Shown here piece after piece: positions 1 through 8,601 of a stretch of 33,796 nucleotides of DNA (positions are counted from its first letter, which is position 1; every line of letters begins with the position of its first letter). Position numbers and translations under genes: made by a program. Under the pieces are notes generated by a model. The model had not been told where the DNA came from and made no database searches. It saw only the letters and a program-made list of their open reading frames with translations. Source of the stretch: CAYVUB01 sp964454675 (GTDB lineage: Bacteria; Bacteroidota; Bacteroidia; Flavobacteriales; Flavobacteriaceae); contig CAYVUB010000028.1 of NCBI GenBank assembly GCA_964454675.1, positions 1-33,796 on the forward strand, in the 5' to 3' direction.

Positions 1-81
1 TTGGTACGTCTTTCAGTACTTACGCTACAGTCATTATCTGTATTACAATTACAAGTTGTTTGTTAAAACGGAAACTTTAAT

Positions 82-1716
82 TTAATCAACACTGAGGGTT
101 TCTTTTATCAATAAGTTGTTTTCATGGTCTTTTACTATCAGAAAATAGCTTCCTTTGGGAATATCAATATTGAAACAATTATCATTAATTACTTTTATTT
201 TTTTTATGACAGGAACTGCATTTGATTTGTGTTTTTGGTATTCATCACTAATATATACGGAAACAAAAACTTCTTTTTCATTGTATGAACTTAGTGTCAC
301 ATCTTCAATATTGACTGTTTTCAATGTGGATTTTGGGTACAACTCTTCAAGAGAAGCTTTTATGTTATTAATGACAAAGTAATCAACATTAGTATTAATC
401 ATTTTTTCATTATCAAATAAATTGGAATTCAACAATAAAGATTCTGTACTATTAAACCTTAATTCTACCTGATCAATTGTTAAAGGATTAATTCCTGATA
501 ATTCATTAAAATATTGAGCCATTCTTTTGACAGAATTGCCACTACTTCCTTCCAGTATATGGTCTATTCCGGCATAGACAAACACTTTTGCATCTTTATC
601 ATTGTCTATAATTGATTTAATGGCTTGAGCTTGGGCAAGTTCTCTGTTGTCTGTGCTGAAATCATCGTAACCTATTATTGTATATCCAAGCTCGTGAGCT
701 TTGCGTAAAAACAACCCAAAATATGGTTCTCTTGTGTAATATCCTGTATATTGAACAGGATAACCTTTACTGTTTAAAACGCTGTCTAATTCTTTATCAA
801 CAGCTTCAACCGCTAAATATTTAAAACCATTATCCTTTAGAGGTTTTAGTAATTTATAAGCAAGAACACGATGCTCCGGTTTCCAATGCATCTCATTAAG
901 CATCACTGTTTTTTCGTCTTTTGAGATGCTTTTTATTTTTTCTTCGATGCTTTCCTCAGGCAAAGAATCATTGGGTTTTACTTTTTTAATAATCTCGGAA
1001 AGCTTTACATTTCTGTTTCTTTCATAATCATTTATTTTTTCCTCATAAAGGGCATATTGATTATCTCCGGAAAGAATTGTCAACAAATATTGCAATTTCA
1101 TCCAATTATTTTTCTTACTCTCTTCAATTGGGGCGCTATTAAACTTTTCCAATAAAAAAAGGATATTATCCTCATCTTTATAAGTATTAAAAATATCAGA
1201 ATATGTGGGGGTTTTTTTGATTGTATCACCAATGTTTATGGAATTAATTATGGAAGATGCATCAAGCATTATAGATGTATTGGACTTGTATTTACCTATG
1301 CTTTTAAGTAGAACAAAAACATCATTATTAATGAATTCTTTTTTTAATAAAACAATATTGTTAACAGAATCATTAGTTAAAACGGTTTCATTTTTTGATG
1401 GTTTGCCGTCTTTGCTTTTGACCAAAAACATAAAAATTTCATAATCCGGAGGTGTGTTTGTTTTTCCGTAAACCAACAAATTTTTATAGGAAACGTCCTT
1501 TGAAATTATTTTTAAATATCTCTTATTTATGCTTTTAGGACTGCAAAAATCGATATCCCCAAAAAACCGCCCATTGATATTTAATGTGTCATTGTAATAG
1601 TCAGCTCCATTGAAAAAATTGTACTTTGAGTATTTTTTTGTTGAATTACAAGAACTCATAAACAATACTATCAAAACAAATAAAATCTTATTTCCATTCA
1701 ACAGATAGTGGGTCAT
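82..1716 (-). CDS. Lipoprotein with Tiki/ChaN/EreA-like domain
   Basis: A 544-residue protein with a hydrophobic N-terminus ending in a lipobox-like FMSSC, so it is probably a lipoprotein of the cell envelope. The middle carries the pattern of the Tiki/ChaN/erythromycin-esterase superfamily: an early NEMHWKPEHR motif (family form GExH), then LAVEAVD, then AGIDHILEG near the end of the domain. In that superfamily the Glu/His residues bind metal or haem and may be catalytic. The N-terminal 250 residues and the last 120 match nothing I recognise; the C-terminus looks like beta-sandwich. The substrate is unknown. The start codon lies inside the decayed response-regulator region, so this gene may have arrived by, or survived, a local rearrangement. 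The superfamily assignment rests on motifs only. Confidence 0.6.
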   Translation of the reverse strand: MTHYLLNGNKILFVLIVLFMSSCNSTKKYSKYNFFNGADYYNDTLNINGRFFGDIDFCSPKSINKRYLKIISKDVSYKNLLVYGKTNTPPDYEIFMFLVKSKDGKPSKNETVLTNDSVNNIVLLKKEFINNDVFVLLKSIGKYKSNTSIMLDASSIINSINIGDTIKKTPTYSDIFNTYKDEDNILFLLEKFNSAPIEESKKNNWMKLQYLLTILSGDNQYALYEEKINDYERNRNVKLSEIIKKVKPNDSLPEESIEEKIKSISKDEKTVMLNEMHWKPEHRVLAYKLLKPLKDNGFKYLAVEAVDKELDSVLNSKGYPVQYTGYYTREPYFGLFLRKAHELGYTIIGYDDFSTDNRELAQAQAIKSIIDNDKDAKVFVYAGIDHILEGSSGNSVKRMAQYFNELSGINPLTIDQVELRFNSTESLLLNSNLFDNEKMINTNVDYFVINNIKASLEELYPKSTLKTVNIEDVTLSSYNEKEVFVSVYISDEYQKHKSNAVPVIKKIKVINDNCFNIDIPKGSYFLIVKDHENNLLIKETLSVD

Positions 1717-2089
1717 AATTGCATTTGGTTTTATGAATAAATATCTCGTTCATTTTTTCAGGAATCCTGTTATCCGGGCATGCATAGCGAAACTCACATT
1801 CCCTTATTTGGGCATCGGGCAGCAGCTCTCTTATTTTTAAACCGAGATGCTCTCCTGAATACAACTTGTTGTCAGCATCTGGGGGTAAACTAATGTCCAA
1901 AAACACTAAATCAATACCACCATTCAATGTGGCACTTTGTGTTTTGCTGTAAGCTGTTTTACAATCTGGTGCTTCATCAACATTAAAACCCACATATTCT
2001 GATATTTTTAATATACGACAATGCGTTTTTAAAGCCATCTGTATAAAGGATGGTCTTCAACAATAAGGACATTAAATAGTTTTTTTCAT
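1688..2089 (-). pseudogene. Decayed receiver-domain response regulator
   Basis: Three reading frames joined together restore a receiver domain. It begins at an ATG at 2089 with MKK-LFNVLIVEDHP, continues YTDGFKNALSYIKNIRICGF and then NVDEAPDCKTAY up to LVFLDISLPP and LRELLPDAQI-like sequence. The frames are broken in an A7 run just after the start, at a TATA-like spot after HPL (about 2050, apparently a lost TA) and at a T4 run after GF (about 1990). After LPDAQI the similarity to receivers stops and the output domain is absent. The 116-residue open frame from 2038 is therefore only the middle of a broken gene. Its family was probably the flavobacterial NarL-like regulators. Sequencing error is possible, but three indels plus truncation argue for decay. 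Confidence 0.65.
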
Positions 2090-2160
2090 AGTTACATAAT
2101 TGACAACACAAGAACTTGGTTAAAAAACCAATTTCTACAAGATTATACCATTACCGGCTT

Positions 2161-2187
2161 GTATTAATCTTTCGTACCGATTAATAC
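2161..2187. promoter_or_regulatory. 9-bp inverted repeat upstream of dnaG
   Basis: GTATTAATC (2161-2169) and its exact reverse complement GATTAATAC (2179-2187) are separated by 9 bases, between the dead response regulator and dnaG. It could be an operator or a small hairpin. There is no T-run, so it is not an intrinsic terminator. The rest of 2090-2365 is AT-rich; I see no gene or RNA in it. Confidence 0.3.
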
Positions 2188-2365
2188 GTGTGCTATCAAT
2201 TGTTTAGGGAATACTGCTAATATAACTATATTTTCGTAATAAAAAAATTCTTACAAAAAATGTATTACAGACTTCCTGTATCATATAACATTAATCAAAG
2301 CATTATTGTAATTTCAAATCAACAAGTTTTGTATTACATTTACAATCTTCATAAATTGCAGTGCT

Positions 2366-4336
2366 TTGATATCAAAATCCACCATAGACCAAGTATTTGA
2401 AACCGCCCGCGTGGAAGAGGTTATCGGCGATTTTGTACAACTTAAAAAAGCAGGCAGCAATTACAAAGGCCTGAGTCCGTTTAGTGACGAACGTTCGCCG
2501 AGTTTTATGGTATCGCCGGTTAAGCAAATCTGGAAAGATTTCAGTAGCGGCAAAGGCGGCAATGTGGTGAGTTTTTTAATGGAACACGAGCATTTTACCT
2601 ATCCCGAAGCCGTCAAATATCTGGCAAAAAAGTACAATATAGACATTGAAGAAACCGAACAGACCAGCGAGCAGAAAGAAGAAGCCAACGAACGCGAAAG
2701 CCTGTATCTGGTAAACGAATTTGCTAACAATTACTTCCACAACACCCTGCTTAAAACCGACCATGGCAAAGCCATAGGATTGAGCTATTTTAAAGAACGT
2801 GGCTTTAAGGATGATACTATAAAAACCTTTAGCCTCGGGTATTCGCCGGATGACTGGCAAGCCTTTACAGACGAAGCTCTGGGAAAAGGCTACAATATAG
2901 AGTATCTCGAAAAAACAGGCTTGACCATTGTAAAAGACGATAAGCGCATAGACCGTTTTAGAGGTCGTGTGATGTTTCCTATCCATAGTATGAGCGGTCG
3001 TATTCTGGGTTTTGGCGGACGCATTTTGGGTGCCGACAAAAAGGCGGCAAAATATCTCAATTCGCCCGAAAGTGACGTGTATCACAAAAGCAAAATACTG
3101 TACGGCTTGTTTCATGCCAAGCAAAGCATTGCCAAAGAAGATAACTGCTATCTGGTTGAAGGTTATACCGATGTGATTCAGTTTCATCAAACAGGCATAA
3201 AAAACGTGGTGGCGTCATCCGGTACGGCATTAACACCGGAACAGATAAGGCTCATTAACCGTTTGACAAAAAACATTACAGTGCTTTTTGATGGCGATGC
3301 CGCAGGTATCAGGGCATCCATTCGCGGTATCGATTTGATTTTGGAACAAGGTATGAACGTTAAAGTTTGCAGCTTCCCGAATGGTGAAGACCCCGATAGC
3401 TTTGCACGGCAGAATACCCCGGAAGAATTAACCCAGTATCTTGAAACAAATGCCAAAGATTTTATTCAGTTTAAGGCATCTTTATTGGTTGAAGAAGCCA
3501 ATAACGACCCCATAAAAAAAGCCGAAACCATACGGGATATCGTTAATAGTATCTCAAAAATTCCCGACCCTATTAAACGTGAAATATATCTTCGGGAATG
3601 TTCCCGCATTATGGATATAAGCGAAGATGTGCTGTTCAGTACTCTGGCGCAGATACGCAAAAAAGAAATCAAAGAGGCTGACGATAATTTTAAAAAAGAA
3701 CAAAAAGCCTTTGAGGTAATCCGGCATGAACAACCCGGACAAAACATAAACCGCCAGTATGAACTGGAGCGTAAAATCATCGAAATATTGCTATTGTACG
3801 GCAATGAAACCGAAGAATTTGAGGATTTGGTTTTAACAGAAGATGAGGTTACAGGCGAATTAAAAATGGAACCGGTTATCCACCAGGCAAAAGTATTTGA
3901 AAAAATATATCTCGATTTGCAAGAAGACGAAATGCAGTTTAGCGATACCAACTTTAAAATGCTTTACTACCTGATAATTGACAAACTGCATCAATCGGGC
4001 GAGTTTCAGCTTACAGAATTTATTAACAGCCTTAATCAGGATATAGCAAGCGAGGTAACTACTATTTTGATGAACGACGAGCGTTACCGGCTGCATGACT
4101 GGGAACGCAACCACATCATTCCAAAGAGTAAAAAAGAAACCATTTCGCAACTGGTAACCCAAACCATATTGAGTTTGCGTTGTGATTTGATTGATATGAA
4201 AGTATCCGATTTTCAAAAAGACACTTCAACAGCAGATACCGATACAGCTGCATTAATGGAGGAAGCAAGAGATTATTTAAAGCTCAAAACCTTACTGGCA
4301 AAAAAATTAGGAAAAGTTGTTGGGAGTAAAATTTAA
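2366..4336 (+). CDS. dnaG: DNA primase DnaG, zinc ligands lost
   Basis: Synthesises RNA primers at the replication fork. It has 656 residues, a usual DnaG size. The N-terminal zinc-binding fold (about 30-70) is recognisable as GLSPFSDERSPSF...KDFSSGKGGN. The four usual ligands (three Cys, one His) read Ser37, Ser40, Asp58 and Ser61, so no zinc can bind in the normal way. The Toprim domain follows, with VEGYTDV (catalytic Glu) and VLFDGDAAG (DxD metal site). The C-terminal part is the variable DnaB-interacting region. The start is TTG at 2366, chosen because MISKSTIDQVFETARVEEVIGDFV matches the family N-terminus and no ATG fits. It ends 6 bases from the convergent regulator gene with no obvious terminator between them. 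Confidence 0.95.
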   Translation: MISKSTIDQVFETARVEEVIGDFVQLKKAGSNYKGLSPFSDERSPSFMVSPVKQIWKDFSSGKGGNVVSFLMEHEHFTYPEAVKYLAKKYNIDIEETEQTSEQKEEANERESLYLVNEFANNYFHNTLLKTDHGKAIGLSYFKERGFKDDTIKTFSLGYSPDDWQAFTDEALGKGYNIEYLEKTGLTIVKDDKRIDRFRGRVMFPIHSMSGRILGFGGRILGADKKAAKYLNSPESDVYHKSKILYGLFHAKQSIAKEDNCYLVEGYTDVIQFHQTGIKNVVASSGTALTPEQIRLINRLTKNITVLFDGDAAGIRASIRGIDLILEQGMNVKVCSFPNGEDPDSFARQNTPEELTQYLETNAKDFIQFKASLLVEEANNDPIKKAETIRDIVNSISKIPDPIKREIYLRECSRIMDISEDVLFSTLAQIRKKEIKEADDNFKKEQKAFEVIRHEQPGQNINRQYELERKIIEILLLYGNETEEFEDLVLTEDEVTGELKMEPVIHQAKVFEKIYLDLQEDEMQFSDTNFKMLYYLIIDKLHQSGEFQLTEFINSLNQDIASEVTTILMNDERYRLHDWERNHIIPKSKKETISQLVTQTILSLRCDLIDMKVSDFQKDTSTADTDTAALMEEARDYLKLKTLLAKKLGKVVGSKI

Positions 4337-4342
4337 CAGGCT

Positions 4343-4972
4343 CTAACTTATTTCCAGATGTTTTGCCTGATGTATCAAATCAACGATATTCGTGACGTTC
4401 AGCTTTTTAAATAACCGTGCTTTGTAGGTGCTTACCGTTTTTTCGTTGATTTTTAATTCTTCTGAAATTTCCTTGTTCTTTTTTCCTGAAGACATCAATT
4501 TTAAGACTTCTATTTCCCTTGTCGAAAGTCGTTTGTAAATTTTACTGGTAGTATTTTTTGTATCATCAAACGCAAGGTGTTTAGCCATATTTTTACTCAA
4601 ATAAATATCGCCTTTATAAACTTTTAAAATAGCTTCACGAATAACATCTACGGTGGATGATTTTGACAAATATGCCGATGCGCCGGCTTTTACTGTACTT
4701 ATAGCATAAATTTCTTCGGGATGGTAACTGAACATGATAACTTTTAAATTATGATGCTCTTTTTTAATAGCTCTTAAAGCTGTTAAGCCATTCAATTCCG
4801 GCAGGTCAATTTCAGAAATAATCACATCAACCGGAAAACGGCGCACAAACTCAAAAATCTCAATTCCGGTACCAATATCTCCTACTATTTGAATTTCAGG
4901 GTCGTTTGAAAACAAAAGTTTAAAACCTGTTCTTACGATGGGATGATAATCTACAATCAATACTTTAATCAT
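4343..4972 (-). CDS. NarL/FixJ-type response regulator with Glu at phospho-site
   Basis: A receiver domain (about 1-120) joined to a LuxR-type helix-turn-helix (LSTREIEVLKLMSSGKKNKE onward, about 145-205), the layout of NarL/FixJ transcription regulators. I start it at ATG 4972 (MIKVLIVDYHP); the in-frame extension to 5035 has no receiver-like sequence. The position of the phospho-accepting Asp is Glu54 (IISEIDLP), and the acidic pair is Asp8-Tyr9 instead of Asp-Asp. The lysine of the active site is kept (LSK). Such a receiver cannot be phosphorylated in the normal way and may be permanently active or respond to another signal. No partner kinase is adjacent. Convergent with dnaG and downstream of nadE on the same strand. 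Confidence 0.88.
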   Translation of the reverse strand: MIKVLIVDYHPIVRTGFKLLFSNDPEIQIVGDIGTGIEIFEFVRRFPVDVIISEIDLPELNGLTALRAIKKEHHNLKVIMFSYHPEEIYAISTVKAGASAYLSKSSTVDVIREAILKVYKGDIYLSKNMAKHLAFDDTKNTTSKIYKRLSTREIEVLKLMSSGKKNKEISEELKINEKTVSTYKARLFKKLNVTNIVDLIHQAKHLEIS

Positions 4973-5093
4973 AATAAATTGAATTAATGTAACAATTTGA
5001 GTAATGAATTCAAGTTTAATGTGGAGATGTGACAAACAAATATAATAAAAAAATCAATGCGTTTTAACATTTTTATATTAAAAACCGTATAAA

Positions 5094-5882
5094 TTATTTT
5101 AAATTATTAGGAATTTCACAAACAGGTATCGGTATCATTTTGTGTTTGTTTGAACGGTTATAGCGGTTATAAATTTCAAACACCTGCTTTTTGCGTCCTT
5201 TAAAATCATTGGCGGTTTTTCCGGCTTCTTTCATAAGCATTGCCCATTCAAGCTCGGGATATGATGCGCCTATCTGGTCTTCATCGCTGCGTGCATCACC
5301 AAACAAACCATCGCTTGGCGCTGCTTCCATAATAGATTTTGGAACGTTCAAAAACTTACCTGTTTCATAAACTTCAGATTTCATTAAATCGGCAATAGGG
5401 CTTAAATCAACACCACCATCGCCATATTTTGTGTAAAACCCGATACCGAAATCTTCCACTTTATTTCCTGTGCCGGCAACCAATAACCCGTACAATCCGG
5501 CATAATAATACAGTGTCGCCATACGCAATCTGGCTCTGGTATTGGCAAGTGCCATATCGACCACCGCCTGTGTGCCATCAAGAGAAACCCGGGTTTTAAA
5601 TTCTTCAAAAACAGGTGTCAAATCGACATGTATATCTTTAACATTTTCAAATTGATTTTTAAGATGGACAATATGCTCTTGTGCCCGTGTCACATGGCTC
5701 GAAGCCTGATGTATGGGCATTTCAAGACACAATACATCCAAACCGGTTTTGGCGCAAAGTGTTGATGTGACCGCCGAGTCTATACCGCCCGAAATTCCTA
5801 TGACAAACCCTTTAACTCCTGCTTTTGTGGCATAATCTTTAAGCCAGTTTACAATATGATTAACTACCTTTTCTGTTTGCAT
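5094..5882 (-). CDS. nadE: NH3-dependent NAD+ synthetase
   Basis: Amidates nicotinic acid adenine dinucleotide to NAD+ using ATP and ammonia, the last step of NAD synthesis, in the cytoplasm. The PP-loop SGGIDS lies at residues 31-36. Further family blocks are the NTRARLRMATLYYYA helix, VAGTGNKVEDFGIGFYTKYGDG and DLSPIADLMKSEVYE. At 262 residues it is the short, ammonia-dependent form; the glutaminase domain of the long form is missing. It is divergent from gldB, a neighbour pair often seen in flavobacteria. Confidence 0.95.
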   Translation of the reverse strand: MQTEKVVNHIVNWLKDYATKAGVKGFVIGISGGIDSAVTSTLCAKTGLDVLCLEMPIHQASSHVTRAQEHIVHLKNQFENVKDIHVDLTPVFEEFKTRVSLDGTQAVVDMALANTRARLRMATLYYYAGLYGLLVAGTGNKVEDFGIGFYTKYGDGGVDLSPIADLMKSEVYETGKFLNVPKSIMEAAPSDGLFGDARSDEDQIGASYPELEWAMLMKEAGKTANDFKGRKKQVFEIYNRYNRSNKHKMIPIPVCEIPNNLK

Positions 5883-5884
5883 TT

Positions 5885-5917
5885 TTGAAGATTTTATACA
5901 AAGTTATAGTACCTTTG
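5885..5917 (+). promoter_or_regulatory. Candidate gldB promoter
   Basis: TACCTTTG at 5910-5917 matches the Bacteroidetes -7 box TAnnTTTG, with a TTG at 5885-5887 at roughly the -33 distance (22 bases between; the usual gap is about 19-21). It lies 70 bases before the gldB start in the nadE/gldB divergent gap. Transcription start is not proven. Confidence 0.45.
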
Positions 5918-5986
5918 CACAACAAAAATAACAGAATCACGTAATTAATAAAAGTTAATACCGTTTTAGTTTTCTAACCATTGTTT

Positions 5987-6946
5987 ATGAAGAAATTAAT
6001 TATTTGTGCAGGTATTTTGATGTTTGTAATATCATGCAAAAATGAAGATCCTGTTGAAAAGGAAATTGCAGCTATCGCTATTGATGTTAAAATTGAACGT
6101 TTTGACATGGCGTTTGCGACAACCAAAATTGAAGGGTTACAAAATTTAAAAGCGACATTTCCGTTTATGTTTCATGAACGTATCCCCGATTCTGTCTGGA
6201 TTGAACGCATAAACGACACTTTGCAGCAACTGTTATCTTCTGAAGTTGCAAAAAAATTCCAAAACCTTCAAACGGTTGAAAATGACATACACAGCCTGTT
6301 TCAGCATTTAAAATATTACGACAATACCTTTACCGCACCACGCGTTGTGACTACAACTTCTGATGTAGATTACAGAAATAAAACTTTTGTAACAGACACA
6401 ATCGTACTGGTATCGTTAGACACATATCTTGGCGCCGACCACGAGTTTTATGAAGGCATCCCGAAATACATCACACAAAATATGGATGCATCTCAGGTGG
6501 TTTGCGACTTGGCAGCAAGTTATTCTGAAAAATATATTTTTCAAAACCGAAGAAAAACCTTCCTTGACGAGATGATTTACTACGGAAAGCAACTTTATTT
6601 TAAAGATAAGATAATTCCGTTTAAAACCGATGCCGAAAAAATAGGCTACACCCGGGAACAACTGGATTGGGCGGTTGAAAACGAAGCCTATATATGGCAG
6701 TATTTTATAGAGCGCGAAATGCTTTACAGCACCGACAGCAGTTTGCCCGGCAGATTTTTGGCACCTGCACCGTTTTCAAAATTTTATCTGGAGCTCGATA
6801 ACGAGTCGCCCGGACGTTTAGGGCAATACATAGGCTGGCAAATTGTAAGCGCATACATGAAAAACAACAATGTGCCTTTTATGAATATGCTGCATACCGA
6901 TGCCGAAACCATTTTTAATAATTCAAAATTTAAACCACGTAAATAA
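5987..6946 (+). CDS. gldB: Gliding motility lipoprotein GldB
   Basis: A membrane lipoprotein needed for gliding and type IX secretion in flavobacteria; its exact mechanism is not established. The signal peptide MKKLIICAGILMFVISC ends in a lipobox cysteine at residue 17. The family blocks FPFMFHERIPDSVW, LGADHEFYEGIPKYI and GRLGQYIGWQIV are present and the length (319) fits GldB. I use ATG 5987; an upstream TTG at 5981 adds only two residues before the signal. The stop overlaps the gldC start (TAATG), so the two genes are translationally coupled. Confidence 0.93.
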   Translation: MKKLIICAGILMFVISCKNEDPVEKEIAAIAIDVKIERFDMAFATTKIEGLQNLKATFPFMFHERIPDSVWIERINDTLQQLLSSEVAKKFQNLQTVENDIHSLFQHLKYYDNTFTAPRVVTTTSDVDYRNKTFVTDTIVLVSLDTYLGADHEFYEGIPKYITQNMDASQVVCDLAASYSEKYIFQNRRKTFLDEMIYYGKQLYFKDKIIPFKTDAEKIGYTREQLDWAVENEAYIWQYFIEREMLYSTDSSLPGRFLAPAPFSKFYLELDNESPGRLGQYIGWQIVSAYMKNNNVPFMNMLHTDAETIFNNSKFKPRK

Positions 6947-7281
6947 TGGCAAAACTCATAAAATCAACCATAGAACTAAATGTCGAACTTGATGAAAACC
7001 GCATACCGGAAAAGCTAACATGGACAGCGCAGGACGGCGGCATTAAAGACGAAGATGCAAAAGCCATGATGCTGTCTGTATGGGATAGCGGCGCTCAGGA
7101 AACCCTGCGTATAGATTTATGGACCAAAGACATGCCGGTTGACGAGATGAAACTGTTTTTTCATCAAACGCTGGTTGCTATGAGCGACACCTTTAACAAG
7201 GCAACACAGGATGAAAAAATGACAGCCACCATGAAAGATTTCTGCGATTATTTTGCCGAAAAATTAGAACTGAAAAAGTAG
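6946..7281 (+). CDS. gldC: Gliding motility protein GldC
   Basis: A 111-residue soluble protein encoded directly after gldB. It matches GldC in length and in sequence blocks such as STIELNVELDENRIPEKLTW, MMLSVWDSGAQETLRIDLWTKDMPVDEMK and a C-terminal ATMKDFCDYFAEKL. It has no signal peptide or membrane segment. In flavobacteria GldC is a gliding accessory protein of unclear biochemical role. The start overlaps the gldB stop by one base. Confidence 0.93.
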   Translation: MAKLIKSTIELNVELDENRIPEKLTWTAQDGGIKDEDAKAMMLSVWDSGAQETLRIDLWTKDMPVDEMKLFFHQTLVAMSDTFNKATQDEKMTATMKDFCDYFAEKLELKK

Positions 7282-7336
7282 CATCCGCATCTTTGGCATG
7301 ACTATGGATTGGTTGAATCACAAAACACAAATTGTT

Positions 7337-7951
7337 ATGAGAAAAATTGTTTTTGGAGTTGTGATTACCTTGATTATTTTATCCGCTTTTAACTATTGCA
7401 GCAATAAAAAAGAAGACAAAATTGTGCTCAAGGAAAGCTCTGCATTGGTACAGGAACAGATAAAAAATGTGAGCAAGCTTGTTGTGACCGAAGGTCATTT
7501 CAGCGAGGTATTTACCTATAAAAACTCAAAAGCGATTTTTGGCGATTTTATTACCTCAGAAAAAAAAGCACTGGTCATTGTCAATGCCGACGTGACGGTT
7601 TCTTACGATTTGAGCTTAATAACATATCAAATCGATGAAGCATCAAAAACCGTCAGGATTACAAACATTCCCAAAGAAGACATCAAGATAAGCCCGGAGT
7701 TTGAATATTATGATATTCAGGCAGATTTCCTCAATCCTTTTCAGGCAAAAGATTACAACGACATTAAGGATACCGTCAAAAAATCGCTGCTCAAAAAGCT
7801 CGAAAAATCTGATTTAAAATCCAACGCAAAAAACCGCTTATTGAGCGAATTGTCAAAGTTTTACATCCTTACAAATTCTTTGGGATGGACTTTAACTTAT
7901 GACGAAATGCCCATTACAAGCAACGAAATGCTTCAGGACATTAAGCTGTAA
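7337..7951 (+). CDS. DUF4230 membrane-anchored protein
   Basis: About 204 residues. The N-terminus MRKIVFGVVITLIILSAF is one membrane anchor; the remainder is outside the cytoplasm, with a repeated beta-rich pattern typical of DUF4230 (KLVVTEGHFSEVFTYK, VNADVTVSYDLSLITYQID, FLNPFQAKDYNDIK). The function of the family is unknown. I prefer ATG 7337 over the in-frame ATGs at 7298 and 7304 because the hydrophobic anchor then starts at once. It lies 55 bases behind gldC on the same strand and is probably co-transcribed with it. Confidence 0.75.
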   Translation: MRKIVFGVVITLIILSAFNYCSNKKEDKIVLKESSALVQEQIKNVSKLVVTEGHFSEVFTYKNSKAIFGDFITSEKKALVIVNADVTVSYDLSLITYQIDEASKTVRITNIPKEDIKISPEFEYYDIQADFLNPFQAKDYNDIKDTVKKSLLKKLEKSDLKSNAKNRLLSELSKFYILTNSLGWTLTYDEMPITSNEMLQDIKL

Positions 7952-8003
7952 CATTTCTTTTTGTCTAAATTTACAATGGAATTAAAAAACAATCTATTGT
8001 ATT

Positions 8004-8576
8004 TTGAAAGAAACCCGCAAAGACGAAATCATAAAAACTGCCGCCAGACTTTTCAAAAAAAAAGGCTATAGTGCTGTTACCATGCGCGATATTGCACAAA
8101 CAATGGGTATTAAAGCCGCAAGCCTATACAACCATATACAATCTAAGCAGGATATTTTAAACTCTATTGTAATTTCTATTGCCGAAGAATTTACCGGCGG
8201 TATGGAGTTTATAAAAGCCTCAAACACCAACAGTCTGGAAAAACTGCATCAAATTGTCATTCTTCACGTTAATATTACCGGCAAAAACATGCATCAAATG
8301 GCATCGCTTAATAACGACTGGATGCATCTTGAAAACCAATTGAATTACTATCTGGAGCTGCGCAACAACTACGAAACCGATTTTATAGACATCATCAAAC
8401 AAGGCATCGCATCAGGGGAAATTACCAATTCAAACCCCGAAATCATCATGTTTTCTATCCTGTCAACCTTACGTTCATTATACCTTTGGATTCCAAAAAA
8501 GGAAGATTTTGATGCAACCCAACTGGCACAAAACCTAAGCAAAGTGCTCATACACGGCATAAGTCTCAAACAATAA
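8004..8576 (+). CDS. TetR/AcrR regulator, candidate paa repressor
   Basis: A 190-residue TetR-family protein. Residues 5-55 form the DNA-binding domain with the helix-turn-helix VTMRDIAQTMGIKAASLYNH; the rest is the helical ligand-binding domain, unique to each regulator. It lies 79 bases upstream of paaE on the same strand. A perfect palindrome (8602-8621) in that gap is a likely operator, so it probably represses the paa genes until phenylacetyl-CoA or a related ligand binds, as PaaR does in other bacteria; that role is inferred. The start is TTG 8004 because the first codons KETRKDEIIKTAARLF match TetR N-termini and no ATG fits in frame. Confidence 0.85.
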   Translation: MKETRKDEIIKTAARLFKKKGYSAVTMRDIAQTMGIKAASLYNHIQSKQDILNSIVISIAEEFTGGMEFIKASNTNSLEKLHQIVILHVNITGKNMHQMASLNNDWMHLENQLNYYLELRNNYETDFIDIIKQGIASGEITNSNPEIIMFSILSTLRSLYLWIPKKEDFDATQLAQNLSKVLIHGISLKQ

Positions 8577-8587
8577 ATTATTTTTTG

Positions 8588-8595
8588 TAAATTTG
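8588..8595 (+). promoter_or_regulatory. -7 box of the paa operon promoter
   Basis: TAAATTTG is an exact match to the Bacteroidetes -7 consensus TAnnTTTG. It lies about 60 bases before the paaE start and ends 6 bases before the palindromic operator candidate. I do not see a clear -33 TTG at the right distance. Confidence 0.5.
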
Positions 8596-8601
8596 TCAAA
8601 C

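Noticed and set aside
1..81. A gene at the left edge
   Set aside because: Short frames exist on both strands but none shows a recognisable protein end or start; nothing can be supported.
2576..3190. 204-residue open frame opposite dnaG
   Set aside because: It lies wholly antisense to the conserved primase, has no domain, and its low-complexity aromatic content is what the complement of dnaG codons gives.
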